Shown here in pieces: positions 57,210 to 64,000 of a stretch of DNA of 64,000 bases. Source of the stretch: Corbicula japonica. Lineage: Eukaryota; Mollusca; Bivalvia; Venerida; Cyrenidae. A program made the translations under genes and the position numbers. The stretch covers positions 248,001 to 312,000 of the forward strand of contig JAZAYU010000117.1 in assembly GCA_038501625.1 (NCBI GenBank), read 5' to 3'. How positions within the stretch are numbered: the first letter of the stretch is position 1; every line of letters begins with the position of its first letter. Below the pieces are notes generated by a model that worked only from the letters and a program-made list of their open reading frames with translations, had not been told where the DNA came from and made no database searches.

Positions 57210-58045
57210 AGAAGATTTTTCAGATGTTTTTTCTTATGTTAAGCAAAATTAACTTCTTTTCCTTCAGGAAACAGTTTTCAACTTCATTACATATGGTTGC
57301 ATTGACAAATGATAAGTTCCCATATTGAGGGTTGCACTAATCTTAGAATAAGTCTGGGTCAATTTTGTTTCATATTGAAAGGTGCCGCACCATTTAACAA
57401 GCTAGGCATAACTTTATTAAAGTCTATACCTCATCATGCGAAAACGGAAGTAAGATTACAATCTTGTTGGTTGTAAGTAAAACATAATATTGTATTGCCT
57501 GTAAATGTTTTCATTTTTACATATTTTGAAATAGAATGGCACATTTGGAAATTTCTAGCTTAAACTAGTCAAGGAAAGAGAAAAATCCCAAGTCTTTTAA
57601 GGATAGTAAGTAAAGTAGTTTTCCTGTATATGTCAAAATATACATGTATATATTGTTCGAGCTTAGAGAAATAGGACTGCTTAGTAAAATGGAGAAACAG
57701 TCACTTCTGGATGCTAGCGTTGCCCCAATATAGAACAAGGGGGTCTTATAAACGCTAGCAGAGTCATTAAAATATGACACGGTATTGCTTCCTACACCAC
57801 AGAATAGTGTAAACACCTTCTTGACGCCAGTGTATTTGCCATGAGACGTATGGTAACACTATCCAGAGGTTTTAGAATGGTTACTACCCAGTTCTATGTT
57901 ATAGCAACCGCTTTTTGAAATGGGTAAAAAGTATTCGAAAGTTGTTCTTAGTCTAGACTTATAGAAAAGAAAACAAAACTGTTTAATTAATTAGGCAATT
58001 ATACTCTTTCTTAGGTCTAACACTAGAGATATGTCCACATGACAG
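57210..58045. other. No feature recognised
   Basis: AT-rich sequence with no exon, repeat or structure that can be supported. Confidence 0.45.
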
Positions 58046-58049
58046 AATG

Positions 58050-58497
58050 CCCCCCCCCCCCCCCACTCCCTCCGTTGTCATTGTGAAACACGCCTATATT
58101 GTGCTCAAAGTACACATAATTGTGAAAACTTTCAGGAAAAAAAAGAGATGAATTTGCAGTTCACAATATTAAATATGAGTGCAGTTTGATGGTCAACATG
58201 CCTGTAAAGTTTCATGACTGTCACTGATACTTTTGGACTTACCTACGACACAAGATTACACACTGAATGCATTATATTAAAATGCATAAGGGGCCATAAC
58301 TATGGTCTTAACAGGTGTGGCCCAAAAATAAAAACCCAGGTGCACAATTAAACATGATGGTCAACATACCTGTTAAGTCACATGATTGTGGCTCTCATAC
58401 TTTTTGAGTTATGTGCGACACAGGTTTCGTAAGTACGGAGGGACGGATGGACAAGAGCATCCTATAAGGCCCCTCCTCGTTCAGTGGGGGCATAAAA
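58050..58497 (+). repeat. Poly-C-led dispersed repeat with internal duplication
   Basis: Starts with about 16 C. It holds two related halves (GATGGTCAACATGCCTGTAA near 58190 and GATGGTCAACATACCTGTTA near 58358, each followed by GTNNCATGA(C/T)TGT). It ends GGACGGATGGACAAGAG and GTGGGGGCATAAAAA. The layout looks like a non-autonomous mobile element, but no terminal repeats were found. Confidence 0.6.
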
Positions 58498-58499
58498 AG

Positions 58500-60395
58500 G
58501 ATGCAGGATCCAAGAATTAGAATAAGGTAAATCTACGAAGGAATCTGGACCCTTTGGTTTGATGACAATGCTCTCTACTAGGATCCTCAACCCTATTATT
58601 AGAGTTAATAGGGTACTTGTATTGTTAAAGAATAATATCTTTTAGACCCAGGCCCTCACTCCATTACAAGGGTAGTGCTAGTATTCAGAAGGGACTGCAA
58701 CAATTAGACAGGAGCTGGAATAAGTTTAAAATACTGTTATCAACTACAAGCAGATAGTATAACCCATAAGACCTATTATTTTTATTTGCTCCTAGGTTCT
58801 TGGTCCCTGGCCAATGTTAGGTTTATGAATTCGGTTCGGTTTACTATGCTATTCTAGATGCAGTCCTACCCAAAGAAGGGAGTACATGTACTACCATGAA
58901 TGGCTTCAGATTGCCTTTCAGGCAATATAAAAACATATTTAAAACCAACTTGCTACTTCAACGTTTCTATTCAGGCCCAGAAGGGGTTAAGCATTTTTTC
59001 TAGGACTGACACTTCCCTTTCACGAAGACCAAGGCCATACTTAAAGCAAAGCGACTGTTGAGACAATAACTTGTTACAGAAACACATAGTCTCAATGAGG
59101 TTCCTCAACCAGTTTCTAGCTTAATATTACTAAAACCAGTTCCATGTGAATGAAAATTGATTCATTGTTTCAAGCAAAAAAGAAAGAATGATCAAGATGA
59201 AGCTGTAATAATTTAACATAACAAACCACAGATATGAAGTTCTTTTTTTGTTTTTCACTTATTGTAATACTCTTGAGACTTCTGTCCAAATGGAACCATC
59301 CTTATTTATTGGAAGTACTACCCGTAGATGGACCCAGACCTTACTCTTAGACTGTCGTTCAGAAGCTTGACAATTTTGTCAAGGACAAGTGCGAGTATCT
59401 CTGACTATAGTTTAAGTGTAGCACTAGCCACAAGCATATTTATCAATAGCCATAACAAACATGTATTAAAGACTCCCTGGTGCTATTTCAAATGAGCTCT
59501 AAAGCAGAAGCAGTCAATGGAACACTTTAAAAATATTATTTAGGTAATTTCCAAAATAATCTTTCAACCATATGTTAACTAAAAAAAATTTAGTTGGATG
59601 TCGTCAAATTATCACTGCTCATTTACTTGTATTTGTTTTTGATTTACATTTTTTAATTTCGTGTGCATTGATGGCACTTAGAAAGTAGAAAAAATAAACG
59701 AGTTTTAACACACATATTGTTTAACTCAACATGTACGAATGATTTAATAGAATGATATATACAACTAATAAAGAACACGTTTTCAAACTGCCACAAAACC
59801 GTCAGAATGCAGAAATTGTTTATTTGTTTAAGTTTTGGAAATTAAAGACCCATAACTCCTCAGTGACTTGACTAATTTAATCTTGCTTGTAACCATACAT
59901 AGCTGAGATCTTATTGTCCCCTTAAACAGTCGGACGAATTTTAGTGATAGTAAATAAAGGTATTGTTTGGTATAGATGTAACTTGTTAAACATTTCCTGT
60001 TGATGGGCATAACTTAAGAGTGACAATAGCAATCTGACTGGCTGCCAAACTTGTCTAAGATATTATGTACATGCATGTTCTTACTAAGTTTGATGAAGAT
60101 TATCATTTTAATGAGGAAAGCATCCATTGCTTGTTTGATTTCAAAAATGGCAATGAAATATCAATGAATCCAACGCCATTGCTGCAATCAAAAATATCTT
60201 GTTTAGATATTAGCAGCCAGATTATGCCCACAGCATTCTGACAAAATGGGGCCTTGGGCAGTCCTTATTTGGTTAAAACAGCCATTAGAGGACACTATCT
60301 ATCCAAAGCTATCTGCAAGTTACTGAACTGGATATGTTTACCTTAAACATTCTAAGCAAGTTTGTTGAAGATTGTCGAGTTAAAATGTGGAGGAG
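58500..60395. other. No feature recognised
   Basis: Moderately AT-rich sequence without supported exons or repeats. Confidence 0.45.
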
Positions 60396-60399
60396 TTAA

Positions 60400-60510
60400 C
60401 CCGTCAGATTGCTTCAGTCACTATAGAGTTATTAGCGTTTAATTACTATTTTGGTCAAAATTAGTAATTAAAGGGCAATAACTCCAGTCTGACTGAAGTA
60501 ATCTGACGGG
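60400..60510. mobile_element. 111 bp full-length hairpin MITE
   Basis: The arms begin CCCGTCAGATTGCTTCAGTC and return GACTGAAGTAATCTGACGGG. The palindrome continues inward through AGTTATT...TTTAATTACTA against TAGTAATTAAA...AATAACT, leaving a loop of about ten bases. The left flank is TTAA and the right flank TTAT, a slightly eroded TTAA duplication. Confidence 0.85.
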
Positions 60511-61198
60511 TTATTAAATATATTAGTGTCGTAATCACTCAAACCAAGGTCAGCGAATACCTTGAATAAGTATTATTGCCATAAGAGAGTTGATAACATT
60601 TTTTGGACGTTTCCTGACGTCGATGATTCTGTTAAACGTCTTGTTTGTCAAACTGGCTTGTAATAAATGGCTTGCTCTTAAGTATGAAATTAAATGTATA
60701 TAATCTGACCTGGATGGTTATTGGTGTTTAACAAGCTTTTTCAGAGAATTTGTGCTACAATTCCTTTCTCTAAGTTAAAAAATCACTAGAAATATTACTT
60801 TCTAGCAGAAGAAAATGGGACATAAGTGATTTACATTATCTTTCAATAAAATAAAGGGGAATAACTCTTGTTTTTCACACATTATATACATAAGTTGTTC
60901 ACCTTGGATTTTAAATTGCTTCTTGCAACTTATTTGACAAAGTTTTGATGAAGACAGAAAAAAGTCATTATAATATATGTCATATCATTGAGTTTGTCAG
61001 TTTTTTGTTGATTTTTTGTATGATTTGGCATGAGTTATCTCCCCTTATTTTCCGACGATTCGCAATAAAATTTTCTTTGCATGCCAGTCCAGATTGTTTG
61101 GCCATATAATAGGCTTTAATTTGGTACCAAAATAAAAAGTATATCTTGTCGGCCCTACCTCAACTCATTTTTGAGCCCTTTTGGACTTTCAGAATCTA

Positions 61199-61437
61199 GT
61201 CCAAATTAAGTGTTAGCCCTTTGCTGCAAAATATCTACTTATTATTGTCCAAATTAAGTGTTAGCCCTGTTGCTGCAAAATATCTGCTAATTATTGTCCA
61301 AAAAATTGTAAGCCCTTTGCTGCAAAATATCTGCTAATAATTGTCCAAAATAAGTGTTGGCCCTTTGCTGCAAAATATCTGCTTATTATGGTCCAAATTA
61401 AGTGTAAGTCCTTTGCTGTAATAATCTGCTTATTATG
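61199..61437 (+). repeat. Five-unit 48 bp tandem repeat
   Basis: Units starting GTCCAAATTAAGTGTTAGCC and containing CTTTGCTGCAAAATATCTGC at about 61199, 61247, 61296, 61342 and 61391. Divergence is low, which suggests a fairly young array. Between 60520 and 61198 nothing else was recognised. Confidence 0.92.
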
Positions 61438-61944
61438 ATTAAGATGTCACTCTTTTAAAGATTTCAAGATTTTATTCTAACACTCAATACGTGAACACAA
61501 TGAAAATATGTAAAAGTAAATAAGTATGTTGTTTATTTGCATGACATGTACATACAAATATACAGTTTGAAAGCATTTAACTAGCACCAGGTCCAGTGGA
61601 CCTATGTGTCAGCTCAATTTAACAAATCAAGTGTTATTCAGTCATCAATGTAGTAATTTTTTGTCAAATTATATGTAATATACAATGTCTGAAATGACAA
61701 ACAAAATAAAGTTATATTCAATTCTATACTTCTAACAATAAATGTATATTATACTCGAACTGGCCATCTATGTGTTAGAGTGCAACACGATTTGTGACAC
61801 AATGTCAGTATTCAATATACTAAAATAGTTCCTCTGATGATTTTAACAATTTGATTGGTCGATGAAGATAATGGCGGCGCTAAGCCAATTCCTTCGCTGG
61901 CCAGTCACAATAAACAAATATTCTTGACTTCGACTATCAATTGT

Positions 61945-62140
61945 AGCGCCGGGAAATGTCGCAACGCCGGGAAACGTCATAATCTACGGAAAATGTCGCA
62001 CCGTCGCCGGGAAATGTCGCAATCTGCTGAAAACGTCATAAACCCAACTGCCGGAATATGTCGCATTGTTGACGGGAAATGTCACAGAAAAATTCGCTGC
62101 CGGTATATGTCGCAACATCGACGGGAAATGTCGCAATTAT
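61945..62140 (+). repeat. Cluster of GCCGGGAAATGTCGCAA words
   Basis: About nine variants of (C/A)GGGAAATGTCGCA spaced irregularly by 16-40 bp, in one orientation only. They make an open frame rich in Arg and Cys (61855-62199), judged to be repeat-derived. From 62141 to 63030 there is a poly-G run at about 62524 and otherwise nothing recognisable. Confidence 0.8.
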
Positions 62141-63035
62141 TATTAATATTGCATTTTGATGATTTTGAATTTATATGCGATTATAACGATTTTTATTGAA
62201 TTAAAATGTAAACTCGTTGGTTTAAATGTTTGTAAAATGTTTATTGATCGTGTGATTTTTTTTTGATTGAATTTGGGAAATCATAAGTTTAGCGGATCCA
62301 GGATCTCAGATTAGAGGGTGTGTGGTTTTTTGGTTAGTGGGACGCGAAGAATAAATAACCTTTTTTTCAACCAGAGACACTAGTATGCTTTCAAAGTCAA
62401 AGATTGTTCTACTTGAAATAGATGTTGTGCTTTAATTTTATGTAAAAATAGGGCTTTAGATAGAAATTATGATATAAAACGTTATAAGTGTTTGTCATCA
62501 AGGTTGAAAAGTCTGGCACTTTTAGGGGGGGGGGGGGGGGCGTGCGCCGGGTGCGCCCTGGGCCTCTGAATTCGCTAGTGTTCATCCGCACTTGTATAAG
62601 ATATTAATCAATATTATACCTCTTGTTGCCATATCTCCATATGCAGGAATTCAAATTTCCTTTCGTGTCTTTTTCCTCTTTTACGGGCTTCGTGGACAAG
62701 GCATACACATAATGTCATGGCTTTCTTCGAATCTGTAAAGTCATTTTTGGAGAGGGGGGTGGGGGCGGTTGGGGCTAAAGCTCCCAAGTTGGCTGAGAAG
62801 CGACCAGTAAATAAATAAACCCGAAAAGCACTAAGCTGTTTCAAACATGAGCAAACCTCAGCTTTAGATCCCCCAAGTATTTTTTTTCTGGGCCCGTCAC
62901 TGTCATGCATGTATTGATGCATCATTATTTTGCTTAATCAATACATGTATATCGTTAATGGTTTATCATTGATTTGATCATTGTTTTAATCAAGCAGCTG
63001 TGATTTTACCATAACTGCGTTTGTAATAAACTAAC

Positions 63036-63300
63036 ACCCCGTTCACACAAAGTGACGACTGTACGACGACCATCCCGACCATACCACGATCTGACAAAAA
63101 TATGGATCGAGGCTGATCGGCGTCGGTCAGGGTCAAAGTCGATTTTGACAGTTGATGGTCTTTACTACGACAACACTACGGTGATACTACGTCTTATACG
63201 CTCTCAGCTTCTACTACGATGTTACACAGACTACAGCCGTCCATCGACTGAGTTTATTGCGTTTAGGTTGAATTACACCAAATCACGAATCGAATGAAGT
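63036..63300 (+). repeat. TACGAC-rich dispersed segment, first block
   Basis: Starts ACACCCCGTTCACACAAAG and is rich in TACGACGAC/ACTACGA words. A second block of the same character lies at 63715-63840. The 81-codon open frame across it has no recognisable domain. Confidence 0.5.
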
Positions 63301-63419
63301 CCGTTTTAATATATGCTATTTTTTTCTCTTCATCTGGGGGCCTCTTAACCGTTTGAAATGGGCCTGTTTTTGACTTGTTTGCAGAAATAACATGTCAGGA
63401 AAATAAATGTAAGCAATTT

Positions 63420-63662
63420 CATGCCTATATCTTGTTTGGTAGAGGCGAACTAGTTCCGGTTAAGCGGATGTATATTTTTGGCACCGTATTTGCGATACCG
63501 CGTTTAAAATAGGGTCTATTCAGTCAGAGATCAGTAATTTTCTTGCAAGTAAGTTAACACCCTATTTCCTGTGTGTTTTTGAATAGATGAAATTAGATCT
63601 TCGCGGCAATATATAGTTGTCTAGAAATTAAGATGAAAGAAATCATGTTAAATGTACATTGA
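63420..63662 (-). repeat. Dispersed repeat family R3, copy 2
   Basis: Reverse-complement copy of 30372-30573 with about 45 bp more in the middle (CTGTGTGTTTTTGAATAG to GTCTATTCAGTCAGAGATCA). It lies between the two TACGAC-rich blocks and may be part of one composite element. Confidence 0.82.
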
Positions 63663-63714
63663 ATATTGAGATTTTAACATTGAGGTCTATGGGAATTGGA
63701 TTTACCTTGGTTCA

Positions 63715-63840
63715 ACCTTTACGATACGCCTCTACTACGACATTCAAGATCATACTACGACGCTACGAAGTCCTAGACGACTGTACAACGATACCACTAC
63801 GGTTGTGCTGATCATACTAGGATTCTACTACGCTTCTAGT
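63715..63840 (+). repeat. TACGAC-rich dispersed segment, second block
   Basis: CTACTACGACATTC, CATACTACGACGCTACGA and GGATTCTACTACG words, like 63036-63300. The two blocks flank R3 copy 2. Confidence 0.5.
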
Positions 63841-64000
63841 AATGTATGATTAAGCGATGATGTGCATATCTTTTGGGTTTCTGAAACGTATCTAACTTTA
63901 TTTTACGACATGAAAAAACGTATAAGTGATTATTTATCTGTCTTTGTTTCAACAAAAAACAAATTTAAATAGAAATTGAGCTTGCGTAATTTTTTTTTCA

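Noticed and set aside
63052..63297. 81-codon Arg-rich open frame
   Set aside because: Follows from the TACGAC-rich composition; no domain or splice context.

Overview
This 64 kb window is animal nuclear DNA and most likely comes from a bivalve mollusc. It is strongly AT-rich, has large introns packed with degenerate mobile elements, and carries a NACHT gene and a Roc-type GTPase of the kinds that are expanded in bivalves. It also holds a three-unit, pearl-like, Helitron-type element. The species call is an inference from style and repeats; no database search was possible. Nothing prokaryotic was seen: no operons, rRNA, CRISPR or convincing tRNA.

Positions 1-24.4 kb hold one large minus-strand gene, assembled here from eight exons. 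Going downstream on the minus strand they are: a 2.6 kb NACHT plus leucine-rich-repeat exon (24417-21814); a Roc GTPase N-terminal exon with the P-loop (21182-20919); three acidic linker exons (18460-18227, 16030-15917, 13981-13824); the Roc G3 exon with the DFAGQ motif (11456-11364); and two more Roc exons (3881-3758 and 1635-1529), the last with the G4-like TFAD motif. All junctions have usable AG and GT sites. Intron phases match at every join, and the joined exons stay open for 1233 codons. The product therefore reads as an NLR-type receptor fused in frame to a Roc GTPase (NACHT-LRR-Roc). The rest of Roc and any COR domain should lie off the left end, and the 5' end upstream of 24417 was not found. 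This fusion is the main candidate for something new.

The introns hold a ~55 bp satellite (2.2-3.6 kb), a decayed non-LTR retrotransposon split by a TA-flanked Tc1/mariner-type element (5.9-8.9 kb), a 1.8 kb fold-back structure (9.4-11.2 kb), two dispersed repeat families, a TGTTAC-rich minisatellite (17 kb) and a duplicated segment carrying one linker exon.

From 24.4 to 37 kb no gene was recognised. The stretch holds a pseudo-exon copied from the NACHT exon, a second copy of the Tc1/mariner-type element, a GC-rich palindromic repeat, ATC and ACT microsatellites, and the pearl-like Helitron-type element at 32.4-33.0 kb.

From 37.1 to 53.6 kb lies a degenerate tandem array of roughly 1.2-1.6 kb units seeded with GAT/GAC microsatellites. 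It is interrupted by a 2.5 kb terminal-inverted-repeat transposon (43478-46017, 8-9 bp target duplication, PHD-like zinc finger fragment) and a 201 bp TTAA-flanked MITE (49297-49497). Paralogous units give near-empty sites for both. From 53.6 kb to the end there is no recognisable gene, only dispersed repeats, hairpin MITEs and short tandem arrays. Nearly all other open frames in the window are chance or repeat-derived.
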